From: Flavobacterium sp. LC2016-01
GTDB taxonomy: Bacteria > Bacteroidota > Bacteroidia > Flavobacteriales > Flavobacteriaceae
NCBI RefSeq assembly: GCF_009711135.1
Contig: NZ_WMIC01000006.1
Coordinates: 360,555-424,554, forward strand
Direction: 5' to 3'
DNA length: 64,000 bases
How positions within the stretch are numbered: position 1 is the first letter of the stretch; each line of letters starts with the position of its first letter. This document shows positions 17,395-25,636 of the stretch, piece by piece. The notes below the pieces were generated by a model, which saw nothing but the letters and a program-made list of their open reading frames with translations, was not told the origin of the DNA and ran no database searches. The translations under genes were made by a program, and so were the position numbers.

Positions 17395-18024
17395 ATGAAA
17401 GATTTGAAAAAATATAGCAATAAAACGAAGGCTGCATTTATTTTGCTGATTGTGATGCTGATTATTATTCTGAACAACTTTAATACGCTTCAGAATTCTA
17501 AAAAGGTAAACGAAAATATTAACGCGATTTACAACGACCGATTAGTAGTAGCGCACTATATTTTTCAATATTCTAAAGAACTTCACTTTATAAAATCTGA
17601 AGCTGAAAAACTGGATTTAAGTGATCCTATCAAAAAAGATGAAATTATTCATACACTTGATATAATTCACAACATTGACGATTTATATGCCAAAACAGTT
17701 TTAACAAATAAAGAAAAAGAACATTTTGATGCTTTCTTAGCTTCTTGTAAAGAAATTAATAATCAAGTTGAAAATAAAAACTGGAATAAAATTGCCTATT
17801 CGAGCGAGCAGGCTTTAAAAACACTAGAATCTTTATCCGAAATTCAAATTAAGGAAGGAAAAGCAAAATTAGCTGCAGCCAATGCAATGTATAATGACAA
17901 TAATAGTCTTGGCCAGCTTGAAATTGCGTTGCTGATCATTTTGGGCGGAATCACTTTTTATCTTTTGATAGTAAAGAAAATTAAGAGAAATATCAAGATT
18001 CCTGAACCGCCTAGTTTGAATTAG
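17395..18024 (+). CDS. Four-helix-bundle (MCP 4HB-like) membrane sensor without output domain
   Basis: 209 residues. One transmembrane helix at ~14-32 (AAFILLIVMLIIILNN), a long amphipathic helical periplasmic region (33-175), and a second membrane helix at ~177-195 (LEIALLIILGGITFYLLIV). A short basic tail (KKIKRNIKIPEPPS) ends the protein. This is the topology of a chemoreceptor 4HB ligand-binding module, but no HAMP or signalling domain follows. It may act as a stand-alone sensor or an adaptor for another receptor. The family resemblance is from topology and the YNDRLVVAHYIFQYSKELHFIKSEA-type helix pattern read in part, and is moderate. Confidence 0.65.
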   Translation: MKDLKKYSNKTKAAFILLIVMLIIILNNFNTLQNSKKVNENINAIYNDRLVVAHYIFQYSKELHFIKSEAEKLDLSDPIKKDEIIHTLDIIHNIDDLYAKTVLTNKEKEHFDAFLASCKEINNQVENKNWNKIAYSSEQALKTLESLSEIQIKEGKAKLAAANAMYNDNNSLGQLEIALLIILGGITFYLLIVKKIKRNIKIPEPPSLN

Positions 18025-18047
18025 AAATTCCAAAATTTTACACAATC

Positions 18048-18149
18048 TTGTCATTTCGAGGAACGAGAAATCTTCGCAAGAAGCTCAACAAAGATTGGAT
18101 TTTCGTTACGGAGTTACCTGCGAAGATTTCTCGTTCCTCGAAATGACAA
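18048..18149. repeat. Dispersed inverted repeat, family B, copy 1
   Basis: A perfect 31-bp inverted repeat (18048-18078 and 18119-18149) encloses a 40-base spacer. The arm contains TCATTTCGAGGAACGAGAAA. A related but not identical copy lies at 34568-34667 (TCATTCTGAGGAACGAAGAA). No transposase frame is present, so it looks like a non-autonomous or RNA-level palindromic element. Confidence 0.8.
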
Positions 18150-18177
18150 ACTGGTCTTCAAGAATATTTATAAAAAA

Positions 18178-18213
18178 AAAATCCAAATTCCTACGATTTG
18201 GAATTTGGATTTT
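18178..18213. terminator. Bidirectional terminator
   Basis: A perfect 14-bp stem (AAAATCCAAATTCC) with an eight-base loop has A/T-tracts on both sides. It sits between the convergent 4HB and DUF2911 genes. Confidence 0.88.
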
Positions 18214-18236
18214 TAATATTGGAATTTAAAAACAAA

Positions 18237-19079
18237 CTATCTGCTCCACTCAGCGATACTGTCTTTGTTCATTTTTACGTAATCTTGATTGTTTGCTGTT
18301 TCAGCTGCTGCTAATGAAGCTTTTGCTGTTTCAACTGCTCCTTTTTTATCTCCTTGTTTTGCCTGAATAATTGATTTCAGTCTCAAGATAAAATAAGGTT
18401 TTTCTGTTACCATATCCAAAGATTTGTCAACATAAGTTCTTGCAGTTTCGATATTTCCGTTAGATGAAAATAAGTACTGTGCTGCTGCATAATAATCGTT
18501 TGATGTTGGTCCAGCCAAAGTTTTTTCGATACTTGCTGTTGCTGTTTTTGCAGTTGGAACTTCAAATTTAAGTGCTACATGAGAATTTTCCCAAGCCATT
18601 TCTAAATAAGCAAAATTTGGATCTAAACCATTAATACCAATTGTAAAAGTTTCAACCGGAGTTGGCAATGCCTCTTCTTTTACTGTAGTTCTTAGTGCTA
18701 CATAAGCATCGCTCCAGTTTTCTGGCAATCCCCAGTTGTCAGTTGACAAGTAAAAAATAATCTCCCAGCTTTCAATTTTAGGAATTGTATAAATTGAATA
18801 TTTCCCTTTTTTCAAAGTTTTACCATCAATTACAACATCATCACTGAAATTGATAATTGTATTTTCATTGGCTCCTGTTCTCCATAACTTACCAAACGGA
18901 ACTAAATTCCCGAAAACCGCTCTGCCTCTTGCACCCGGTCTAGAATACGTTACTTCAACATCAGTTAAACCAACAGTTTGTTTAATATAAGCTTTTGGAC
19001 TTGCCTGTGGTGTTTTTATCTGTGCTTCTGAAGCAAAAGGCGCTAATAAAATAGCAAATGCAATAAGTATTTTTTTCAT
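18237..19079 (-). CDS. DUF2911 domain protein, secreted
   Basis: 280 residues; a signal peptide ends at SEAQ (residue ~20). The DUF2911 domain spans ~25-175, with the characteristic TYSRPGARGRAVFG, PFGKLWRTGANE, KKGKYSIYTIP and YLEMAWEN segments. The C-terminal ~90 residues are helical and TPR-like (NDYYAAAQYLFSSNGNIETA ... KQGDKKGAVETAKAS). DUF2911 proteins are common exported proteins in Bacteroidetes with no known activity. A -7 element lies 24 bases upstream and a strong terminator downstream, so the gene stands alone. Confidence 0.88.
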   Translation of the reverse strand: MKKILIAFAILLAPFASEAQIKTPQASPKAYIKQTVGLTDVEVTYSRPGARGRAVFGNLVPFGKLWRTGANENTIINFSDDVVIDGKTLKKGKYSIYTIPKIESWEIIFYLSTDNWGLPENWSDAYVALRTTVKEEALPTPVETFTIGINGLDPNFAYLEMAWENSHVALKFEVPTAKTATASIEKTLAGPTSNDYYAAAQYLFSSNGNIETARTYVDKSLDMVTEKPYFILRLKSIIQAKQGDKKGAVETAKASLAAAETANNQDYVKMNKDSIAEWSR

Positions 19080-19102
19080 TTTAGAGTTTTATTTGTTTTG
19101 TT

Positions 19103-19110
19103 CAAATTTA
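19103..19110 (-). promoter_or_regulatory. Bacteroidetes -7 promoter element (TAAATTTG on the minus strand)
   Basis: Exact TAnnTTTG on the minus strand, 24 bases before the DUF2911 ATG. Confidence 0.5.
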
Positions 19111-19149
19111 CAAATTCAATTAGCTAACGAATGTTAAATTTAACTTAAT

Positions 19150-19812
19150 TCAGACTGCAATCTGTGATATTTTTTGAGCATTCAACTCATTGAAATGATT
19201 TATTACTAAATCGGCATCCGCAAGATCTTGCAAATTTGAATTCTCGCTTCTATATCCAACACAGTAAATTCCGGCTGCTTTAGCCGCTTTCACCCCATTT
19301 GTGCTATCTTCTATAATAATACATTCTTCTTTTGGAGCAATTGACAACGAAGCTGCATGAATAAAAATCGCTGGATTTGGTTTTGACTGTGGAAAATCTT
19401 CACCGCTCACAATATGTGAAAAATATTGATGTAAATTGAATCTAGTGAAAACGCGCTCAATAGTAACTTTTGATGCTGATGAAGCCAAAATAATCTGGAT
19501 TCCGTTAGCATATAAATCTTTAATCAAATCTTCAACTCCATCTAACAAAAACAAATCTGCTTTTGTATCAAAAGCGTCATTAAAAATGTTTCTCTTTCTC
19601 TGAATTAAATCTTCAACTTCATGTTCAATTACTGGGAAAAATCCTTTAAGTGTCTGAAAAGTATTTCGAGTCGAAAATCCCGTAAACGAAGTGTACATTT
19701 CCTCTGAAACTTCAATATTTAATTCCGAAAATTGTTTGTAATAAGCATAACGATGAACGGGTTCTGTGTCGACAATTACGCCGTCCATATCAAAAATTAC
19801 TGTTTTAATCAT
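19150..19812 (-). CDS. HAD hydrolase, beta-phosphoglucomutase-like
   Basis: 220 residues. HAD motif I IFDMDGVIVDTEP (residues 7-19), a helical C1 cap with the ATFTGFSTR-type segment (here TSFTGFSTRNTF), motif II LASSAS, motif III Lys in QSKPNP, and motif IV IIEDSTNGVKAAKAAGI. This matches the subgroup holding beta-phosphoglucomutase and small sugar-phosphate phosphatases. The substrate is uncertain. It is a cytoplasmic enzyme. Repeat-rich DNA separates it from tcdA upstream, so it probably has its own promoter, though none is clear. Confidence 0.85.
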   Translation of the reverse strand: MIKTVIFDMDGVIVDTEPVHRYAYYKQFSELNIEVSEEMYTSFTGFSTRNTFQTLKGFFPVIEHEVEDLIQRKRNIFNDAFDTKADLFLLDGVEDLIKDLYANGIQIILASSASKVTIERVFTRFNLHQYFSHIVSGEDFPQSKPNPAIFIHAASLSIAPKEECIIIEDSTNGVKAAKAAGIYCVGYRSENSNLQDLADADLVINHFNELNAQKISQIAV

Positions 19813-19861
19813 TTTTTTAAAGTTGCTGAGTTACTAAGATTCTAAGTTGCTAAGTTTTTTT

Positions 19862-19942
19862 GTTTCAAGTTTAAAGTTTCAGGTTTCAGGTTCTTTGCAG
19901 TAGGTTTAACTTGAAACTTTAAACCTGAAACTTGAAACAAAC
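19862..19942. repeat. Inverted repeat made of TTTCAAGTTT/TTTCAGGTTT units, family C, copy 1
   Basis: Left arm GTTTCAAGTTTAAAGTTTCA and right arm TGAAACTTTAAACCTGAAAC plus a further CTTGAAAC form a long imperfect stem. Related units occur near 20694 and 34850. It lies just past the end of tcdA and could end its transcript. AAGTTGCTAAG-type phrases precede it (19820-19855). Confidence 0.7.
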
Positions 19943-19945
19943 TTT

Positions 19946-20662
19946 TTATTCTTTCGAAATCAAATATCTAATCACTGTTTCAGCGGCATGAAGTCCAAAT
20001 AATCCTGGCATGTAGCTATTTGTACCGTAGAAAGATTTTTTGAAATTTTTTCCGTCTGTTAATTTTAAACTTTTTTCATCCTGAATCTCAGATGAAAAAA
20101 CGACTTTTAATTTATTAATTTTTGCTGCTTTTAATCTTTTGCGGATTGTTTTTGAAAAATAGCAGTTTATGGTTTTCGAAATATCTGCAACTTTTACTTT
20201 AGATGCCAGCATCTTTCCTCCTGCTCCCATGCTGCTTATAATTTTAACTCTTTTGCGTTTTGCAGCAATAATTAAATTCAATTTCGGAGTAATACTGTCA
20301 ATACAATCTAAAACATAATCAAACTCTGGAGAAACAATTTCAAAAGCACGTTCTGGAGATAAAAATTCTTTCACGCGAGTTAATTTCAATTCTGGATTAA
20401 TATCCATTAAACGGTCACCAACAATAGTAATTTTTGGCTCACCAACAGTAGAATGCAAAGCAGGCAATTGTCTGTTAATGTTTGTAATATCAACAACATC
20501 ACCATCTACTATTGTCATGTTTCCTACTCCTGCTCTAGCTAAAAATTCAGCAGCAAATGATCCTACTCCTCCTAATCCTACTACTAAAACATTTGCATTA
20601 CGCAAGTTTTCTAATCCTTCTTTTGTAAATAAAAGCTCGGCTCTTTCTGTCCACTCTGCCAT
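19946..20662 (-). CDS. tcdA: tRNA threonylcarbamoyladenosine dehydratase TcdA (CsdL)
   Basis: 238 residues, an E1-like ThiF/MoeB-fold enzyme. It has the ATP-binding GLGGVGSFAAEFLARAGVG (residues ~29-47), the INRQ motif, and VLDCIDSITPK with the conserved aspartate/cysteine region. TcdA uses ATP to cyclise t6A37 of ANN-decoding tRNAs into ct6A in the cytoplasm. The SMGAGGK and KTINCYFSKTIRKRL segments match this subfamily rather than ThiF. It is about 115 bases downstream of the TatD gene in the same direction. Confidence 0.92.
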   Translation of the reverse strand: MAEWTERAELLFTKEGLENLRNANVLVVGLGGVGSFAAEFLARAGVGNMTIVDGDVVDITNINRQLPALHSTVGEPKITIVGDRLMDINPELKLTRVKEFLSPERAFEIVSPEFDYVLDCIDSITPKLNLIIAAKRKRVKIISSMGAGGKMLASKVKVADISKTINCYFSKTIRKRLKAAKINKLKVVFSSEIQDEKSLKLTDGKNFKKSFYGTNSYMPGLFGLHAAETVIRYLISKE

Positions 20663-20693
20663 ATTATATTCTTTTGTTTTTATTTTTCTTTTG

Positions 20694-20716
20694 TTTCAGG
20701 TTTCAAGTTTCAAGTT
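20694..20716. repeat. Family C repeat unit, copy 2
   Basis: TTTCAGGTTTCAAGTTTCAA lies between tcdA and the TatD gene. A tract with repeated CTATTTACT / CACTATTTACT phrases follows (20745-20782). Confidence 0.55.
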
Positions 20717-20777
20717 TTATACTGTACGCTTGTCAGGCTGAAAAACTATTCACTAATTACTATTTACTCTTCACTAT

Positions 20778-21425
20778 TTACTTCTCAAATACTCTTTTAT
20801 AATTACTTGAGATAATATATTGTAATTCCTTAATTGTTATATTTTTATATTCTGACGCTAAATCATAAACCTGCTGAATATCTTCTTCAATTGTATCTGT
20901 TTCCAGAAAAAAACGATCATTTGGAACCTTCTGAAAAACAGTTTTTAAATCTGGATTTTTCAATAAATATTTCCCAAATGAAATATAGAATCCTGCAGCA
21001 ATCAATTGTTCTGCCAGCTGATTATTTTTAGAATAACCATGAATGATCATTGGTACCGAAATTTTTAATTTCTTCTTAATTTCAATAACTTCCTGAAAAG
21101 CTGCTACACAATGAATTACAACCGGCTTTTTATATTTTTCGGCCAAAGCCAATTGCTTTTCAAAAACCTCAATCTGTAGGTTTAACGGTACTTCAATACG
21201 TTTATCTAAACCGCATTCGCCAATTGCAAGGCAATTTTCCGTTTGAAGTTTTTCTTCAATAATTTTTAATTCGGCATCAATTTGATTTTCCTTAATATGC
21301 CACGGATGAATTCCGATAGAATAAAACGGAATCGATTCATCAAACTCCAACGGATATTGATTCACCAACTCTAGAATACCAGATTGGTTTGTAAACTGAT
21401 GTGTATGAAAATTAAAAAAATCCAT
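20778..21425 (-). CDS. TatD family metal-dependent hydrolase
   Basis: 215 residues, slightly short for TatD (~260). The metal-ligand motifs are visible in order: FHTH (HxH, residues ~6-9), GECGLD, VIHC, IIHGYS and the late ETDT. The family has 3'-5' DNA/RNA exonuclease or deoxyribonuclease activity with divalent metals. Its start shares one base with the stop of the DUF1684 gene, so the two are translationally coupled. Confidence 0.88.
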   Translation of the reverse strand: MDFFNFHTHQFTNQSGILELVNQYPLEFDESIPFYSIGIHPWHIKENQIDAELKIIEEKLQTENCLAIGECGLDKRIEVPLNLQIEVFEKQLALAEKYKKPVVIHCVAAFQEVIEIKKKLKISVPMIIHGYSKNNQLAEQLIAAGFYISFGKYLLKNPDLKTVFQKVPNDRFFLETDTIEEDIQQVYDLASEYKNITIKELQYIISSNYKRVFEK

Positions 21426-22024
21426 TAATGAAAAGTCTTAACCCCTGCTTTGATTTCCATATTCAAGTCATTTTCTAAAGGAACAAGCGGACAAGAATAT
21501 TTGTGATTATAAGCACAATACGGATTATAAGCCTGATTAAAATCGATTGCAATTGTATTTCCTTTCGGAATTTTTAAATCGATATATCTTCCTCCGATAT
21601 AGCTTTCTTTGCCACACGTTAAGTCTGAAAAAGGCAAAAATAAATGATCCTTATATTGTTCTTGTTTCGAAAGATCAATACTTCTGTAAACATTCAATTT
21701 AAGTGCTTTTCCTTCTAAAGTAAAAGACAGCGTTCCGTATTTTATGTATTTTGGTGTTCTTGTTCCGGTAGTTTTCATTTCGAAAACTTTTTCATTCTTC
21801 GCTTTTTCAAATTTTGCAACTACAAAATATTTCCCATTAATCGGATAAAAATCTAAAGATTTAAAAGTCTTCAAATCCTCTTCCATCAATGGACTAGTCT
21901 TAGCTTCAGCATATTCAGAATTGATCTTCGTCTGGAAATTTGCAACTTCACCATAACTAAATTTCTTTTGGCTGTAGCCAAAATTTAAAATCATCAATAC
22001 AATAAGTACAATTACTTTTTTCAT
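21425..22024 (-). CDS. DUF1684 domain protein, secreted
   Basis: 199 residues from the ATG at 22024. A longer frame from 22042 would begin inside the likely -7 promoter element, so 22024 is chosen; it also gives a clean signal peptide (MKKVIVLIVLMILNFGYSQ). The DUF1684 core is visible: FYPINGKYFVVAKFEK, YGTLSFTLEGKALKLNVYRS, LFLPFSDLTCGKESYIGGRY and the cysteine-bearing FNQAYNPYCAYNHKYSCPLVP read in parts. The family's function is unknown. It is coupled to the downstream TatD gene. Confidence 0.88.
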   Translation of the reverse strand: MKKVIVLIVLMILNFGYSQKKFSYGEVANFQTKINSEYAEAKTSPLMEEDLKTFKSLDFYPINGKYFVVAKFEKAKNEKVFEMKTTGTRTPKYIKYGTLSFTLEGKALKLNVYRSIDLSKQEQYKDHLFLPFSDLTCGKESYIGGRYIDLKIPKGNTIAIDFNQAYNPYCAYNHKYSCPLVPLENDLNMEIKAGVKTFH

Positions 22025-22039
22025 CTTAGAAATTTTAGG

Positions 22040-22047
22040 CAAAAATA
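22040..22047 (-). promoter_or_regulatory. Bacteroidetes -7 promoter element (TATTTTTG on the minus strand)
   Basis: Exact TAnnTTTG, 15 bases before the DUF1684 ATG at 22024. It rules against the longer start at 22042. Confidence 0.6.
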
Positions 22048-22093
22048 GTTTAAAAGTAACAAAGCAACAACCGCAATACGTGACAAAGTTTCC

Positions 22094-22101
22094 TAACTTT
22101 G
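22094..22101 (+). promoter_or_regulatory. Bacteroidetes -7 promoter element (TAACTTTG)
   Basis: Exact TAnnTTTG 23 bases before the MFS ATG at 22125. It forms a divergent promoter pair with 22040-22047. It sits inside the longer GTG-initiated frame (22080), which is therefore unlikely. Confidence 0.6.
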
Positions 22102-22124
22102 TTGCAAATAAGAATAATTCTACA

Positions 22125-23345
22125 ATGCTTAAAACTGCCTTAGGTCGCTACATTAATAATTTTAAGGGTTTCACTCACGAAGTTTGGATTCTTGCCTTAA
22201 TTACTTTTATCAATAGAGCAGGAACAATGGTTTTGCCCTTTTTATCTAAATATTTAAAAGAAGATTTACAATTTACTTATGGCGAAGTGGGCTGGATTAT
22301 GGTTTCCTTTGGATTAGGTTCTATGTTAGGTTCCTGGTTAGGAGGAAAATTGAGTGACAAAATTGGATTTTACAAAATCATGATTTTCAGTCTTTTTACT
22401 AGCGGAATTCTATTTATCTTATTGCAATTTGTCACAACATTTTGGGGATTATGTTTTGCCATGTTTATAATAATGGCCATTTCAGATATGTTTCGTCCTG
22501 CCATGTTTGTGTCACTAAGTGTATACGCAAAACCAGAAAACAGAGTTCGTGCATTGTCTTTAGTACGCTTAGCAGTAAATCTTGGCTTCACTGCTGGTCC
22601 GGCATTAGGCGGATTAATAATTATAGGAATGGGATATCAAGGCCTATTTTGGGTTGACGGTATTACTTGTATGATTGCAATTTCAATTTTCGCATTTTAT
22701 ATTAAAGAAAAAAAGAAAACATCAATAAATAAAGAAAATATCGTTTCATCAGATTTGCCAAAATCCATCTATAAAGACAAACCTTTTTGGTTACTGCTTT
22801 TTATCAGTTTTGTTACATTTATGGTTTTTCTGCAAATATTTTCAACTTTGCCTTTATATCATAATGAGAAGTTTGGACTTACCGAATTTCAAACTGGTAT
22901 GCTTTTATCTATAAATGGTTTATTAGTATTTCTATTAGAAATGCCCATTGTAAGTACTCTGGAGCGAAAAGGAGTGAATAAAATTAAAAATATTGCTTAC
23001 GGTTCCTTTTTTATTGCCGCTGGCTACTTTATTTTACTGTTTGATTCCTGGGTTGGAATTCTTGTAATCAGTATTGTATTGCTAACATTTGGAGAGATTT
23101 TCTCTTTCCCGTTTGTGAATGCAGTAGCATTAAGTCGCGCACCAAAAGGTCAGGAAGGCCAATATATGGGCTTTTACACCATGAGTTTCAGTCTGGCTCA
23201 TATTGTCAGTTCTAAAACGGGACTGGAAATTATTGCGCATTATAACTACCAAATCAATTGGTTGATTATGGGAACACTGGGTTTAATAGCATTACTTTGC
23301 TGTTTTTGGCTTAATAAATTGGTACATACTCAAAAAAAATCATAA
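22125..23345 (+). CDS. MFS transporter (MdtH/YceL-like drug exporter type)
   Basis: 406 residues, 12 predicted helices. The MFS loop 2-3 signature is GSWLGGKLSDKIG (residues ~72-84). Helix 5 contains the NLGFTAGPALGG motif C, which marks antiporter/exporter members (drug:H+ type). The start is ATG 22125; the GTG at 22080 would add 15 residues lying over the promoter. Transcription is divergent from DUF1684/tatD. The substrate is not predictable. Confidence 0.88.
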   Translation: MLKTALGRYINNFKGFTHEVWILALITFINRAGTMVLPFLSKYLKEDLQFTYGEVGWIMVSFGLGSMLGSWLGGKLSDKIGFYKIMIFSLFTSGILFILLQFVTTFWGLCFAMFIIMAISDMFRPAMFVSLSVYAKPENRVRALSLVRLAVNLGFTAGPALGGLIIIGMGYQGLFWVDGITCMIAISIFAFYIKEKKKTSINKENIVSSDLPKSIYKDKPFWLLLFISFVTFMVFLQIFSTLPLYHNEKFGLTEFQTGMLLSINGLLVFLLEMPIVSTLERKGVNKIKNIAYGSFFIAAGYFILLFDSWVGILVISIVLLTFGEIFSFPFVNAVALSRAPKGQEGQYMGFYTMSFSLAHIVSSKTGLEIIAHYNYQINWLIMGTLGLIALLCCFWLNKLVHTQKKS

Positions 23346-23372
23346 AGTCTATCTTTACCTAACTCATTTAAA

Positions 23373-23397
23373 TTCAATTTATTAACTTTAAATTGAA
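23373..23397 (+). terminator. Weak hairpin after the MFS gene
   Basis: TTCAATTT pairs with AAATTGAA across a nine-base loop. There is no proper T-tract, so the terminator call is tentative. Confidence 0.35.
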
Positions 23398-23436
23398 ATA
23401 ATTTCACGCGCCTAAACCTCAATTCAAACTTAAAAA

Positions 23437-23487
23437 ATAGTTAAATAACTAGTTTTATAGTTGTGTAACTAGAAAAATAGTTGTAGG
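23437..23487. promoter_or_regulatory. BlaI-type operator candidate: 20-bp tandem units with dyads
   Basis: ATAGTT recurs at 23437, 23457 and 23477, exactly 20 bp apart (two helical turns). The first two units each hold an inverted repeat: TAGTTA-AA-TAACTA and TAGTT-GTGT-AACTA. It lies 22-72 bases before a BlaI/MecI repressor gene. BlaI-family dimers bind dyads of this size (TACAnnTGTA type elsewhere), so autoregulation is the natural reading. Confidence 0.6.
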
Positions 23488-23508
23488 TTTGAATTAAAAT
23501 TAGGAAAC

Positions 23509-23877
23509 ATGCAAAAGTTAACCAACAAAGAAGAAGAAATTATGCAAATTTTATGGAAGCTTAGAAAAGCTTTTGTAAAAGAGATTCAGGCAGAAATTAC
23601 TGAAGACCAGCCGCATTACAATACACTTTCGACTATTGTCCGCAATCTTGAGGAAAAAGGTTTTGTAGCGCACAATGCTTTTGGAAATACGCATCAATAC
23701 TACCCAATAATCACTTTAGAGGCGTACAGCAAAAAGTATATGAAAACCGCTATTGATAATTACTTCAATAGCTCTTATAAAAACATGGTTTCATTTTTTG
23801 CTAAAGAAGAAAAAATTTCGGCAGCAGAATTGCGTGAGATCTTGGCTATGATCGAAAATCCAAAGGAAGAAAAATAG
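23509..23877 (+). CDS. BlaI/MecI/CopY family transcriptional repressor, copy 1
   Basis: 122 residues, the usual BlaI length. The N-terminal winged helix spans ~1-75: LTNKEEEIMQILWKLRKAFV (helix 1-2), HYNTLSTIVRNLEEKGFV (recognition helix) and the HQYYPI wing. A C-terminal dimerisation helix pair follows. These repressors hold off target genes until a partner M56 protease signals. The M56 gene starts seven bases after the stop. The second copy at 25637 is nearly identical in its first 75 residues, showing a recent tandem duplication. Confidence 0.93.
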   Translation: MQKLTNKEEEIMQILWKLRKAFVKEIQAEITEDQPHYNTLSTIVRNLEEKGFVAHNAFGNTHQYYPIITLEAYSKKYMKTAIDNYFNSSYKNMVSFFAKEEKISAAELREILAMIENPKEEK

Positions 23878-23883
23878 TCGTTT

Positions 23884-25566
23884 ATGGAAGCACTTTTCAT
23901 ATATATTGCAAAATCAGCAGGTTTAGTTGTAATGTTTTATTGTGTTTATCATTTTTTACTTCGCAAGGAAACATTTTTCAATACCAATAGATGGTTTTTA
24001 CTGGCAGGTTTAGGAACGTCAGCTTTGTTGCCGCTTTGGGTTTATACCAAAACAATTTTAGTCAACCCTGCTCCAGTTTCAAATTTCGACTTAGCTCAAG
24101 TAACAATTTCTCAAAACGTTACAAATGAAGTTTTTGTAATTAATTGGAACTATATTCTCTTATCCGTTTATGGCCTCGGATTTTTAGTCTTGCTGATAAA
24201 ATTTGCGTTAGATTTTTACAGTCTCCAATCTATTTTGAAAGGAAAAAAAGTACAGCAACAAGCTGATTTCAAATTCATTGACACCACCGAAAATATTGCT
24301 CCTTTCTCCTATTTTGAATATATAGTTTACAACTCATCAATGTACACTTCATCAGAATTAGAGAATATTATCGAGCACGAAAAAGTGCACAGCGATCAAA
24401 ATCATACTGCAGATATTTTGGTAGCCCGCATTTTTTGTCTGCTGTTTTGGTTTAATCCAGTTATCTGGCTTTACAAAAAAGCAATCGCTCAAAATCTGGA
24501 ATTTATTGCTGACAAAGAAGCAGCAAAAAAATTATCAGATAAAAGGGCGTATCAATACACACTTTTAAAAATCACAACTCACGAAAGCTGTATTGCCATT
24601 ACCAATCATTTTTATCAATCATTAATCAAAAAACGAATTGTTATGCTAAACAAGAATCAATCACGAAAAAGGAATTCTTGGAAATACTATGTTGTAATTC
24701 CAGTACTTGCTGCTTTTGTTTTGTTATTTCAAGTTGAAGTAATTGCAAAAGAAAGACAGCAAGCCAACAAAAAAGAAATTTCGAAAGAAAGTAATTCTAC
24801 AGACATTTATAAAATTACTAAAGTAACTACTGAACAGGAATTAAAAGAAATTGCCGAGAAATTAAAGACAAAACATGATTTTGATGCTATAATATCTGAT
24901 GTTGAAAGAAACGCAAACAATGAACTTACTGCTATTAAAGTTGAAATAAAAAAAGGTTCTGAAAAAGTTCAAACTTTCATGGTAAGAGGAAATAAAGCCA
25001 TTAAAGATTGTCAAATTGTTGTTACCACAGAAGATAACGGAACTAAAAAAATCGATTTTGCTTCTGAAAACCAAGAAAATCAGGTAAAAATTGACAATAA
25101 AGAAAGAAAAGTTGAAGTAAAAAATGTTCAAAATTCTAAAATAAACTGTGATGTTAAAACTACTGATAATACTCATACAAGCGTTACTACAAGCAGTAGC
25201 ACAAATACTGACGATAATGTAAATGTTAACGCTAATACATCTGTCAGCGTAAGCGTAAATAACAATAGTAAATCAAGTAATAGGGTTATGATATTTACAA
25301 ATAGTAATACTTCTAATAAATTAATTATCGAAGAAAAGCCTTTAATTATTTTAAATGGTACTATTACAAGTTCTGATTTTGATATCAGCGATATGGATCA
25401 AACTAAAATTAGCACTATAAAAACTTTGGTTGGAAAGACTGCTGAAGACAAATATGGAGATATTGCAAAAAATGGCGTAGTCGAAATTACAACTAAAACT
25501 ACATTTGGGAAAAGTCAATTTGAGGATTTACAAGGAAAAGTGGTAAAAGGTCATCCTACAAATTAA
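23884..25566 (+). CDS. M56 (BlaR1-like) membrane metallopeptidase with TonB-plug-like C-terminal segment, copy 1
   Basis: 560 residues. Membrane helices lie at about 8-25, 38-55 and 90-108. The zinc site is HEKVH (165-169) with the third ligand in NLEFIAD (E206). A fourth helix at ~258-275 (YYVVIPVLAAFVLLFQV) leads to a periplasmic tail. That tail is Asn/Thr/Val-rich (about 420-460) and ends KPLIILNG ... EDKYGDIAKNGVVEITTKT, which resembles the end of a TonB-receptor plug domain. No beta-lactam-binding domain is present. Presumed role: sense an envelope signal and inactivate the adjacent BlaI repressor. The signal is unknown. Confidence 0.87.
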   Translation: MEALFIYIAKSAGLVVMFYCVYHFLLRKETFFNTNRWFLLAGLGTSALLPLWVYTKTILVNPAPVSNFDLAQVTISQNVTNEVFVINWNYILLSVYGLGFLVLLIKFALDFYSLQSILKGKKVQQQADFKFIDTTENIAPFSYFEYIVYNSSMYTSSELENIIEHEKVHSDQNHTADILVARIFCLLFWFNPVIWLYKKAIAQNLEFIADKEAAKKLSDKRAYQYTLLKITTHESCIAITNHFYQSLIKKRIVMLNKNQSRKRNSWKYYVVIPVLAAFVLLFQVEVIAKERQQANKKEISKESNSTDIYKITKVTTEQELKEIAEKLKTKHDFDAIISDVERNANNELTAIKVEIKKGSEKVQTFMVRGNKAIKDCQIVVTTEDNGTKKIDFASENQENQVKIDNKERKVEVKNVQNSKINCDVKTTDNTHTSVTTSSSTNTDDNVNVNANTSVSVSVNNNSKSSNRVMIFTNSNTSNKLIIEEKPLIILNGTITSSDFDISDMDQTKISTIKTLVGKTAEDKYGDIAKNGVVEITTKTTFGKSQFEDLQGKVVKGHPTN

Positions 25567-25636
25567 GATTTTTAACTCATTATAATCGGACATACGTACG
25601 TTTAACCAACTATTTTTAACAGCCAAAACCAAAATA

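Noticed and set aside
24200..25566. A beta-lactamase resistance (bla/mec) locus
   Set aside because: BlaI and M56 families are present, but the M56 proteins lack a penicillin-binding sensor domain, and the nearby serine hydrolase has a class C/PBP-type fold that need not act on beta-lactams.
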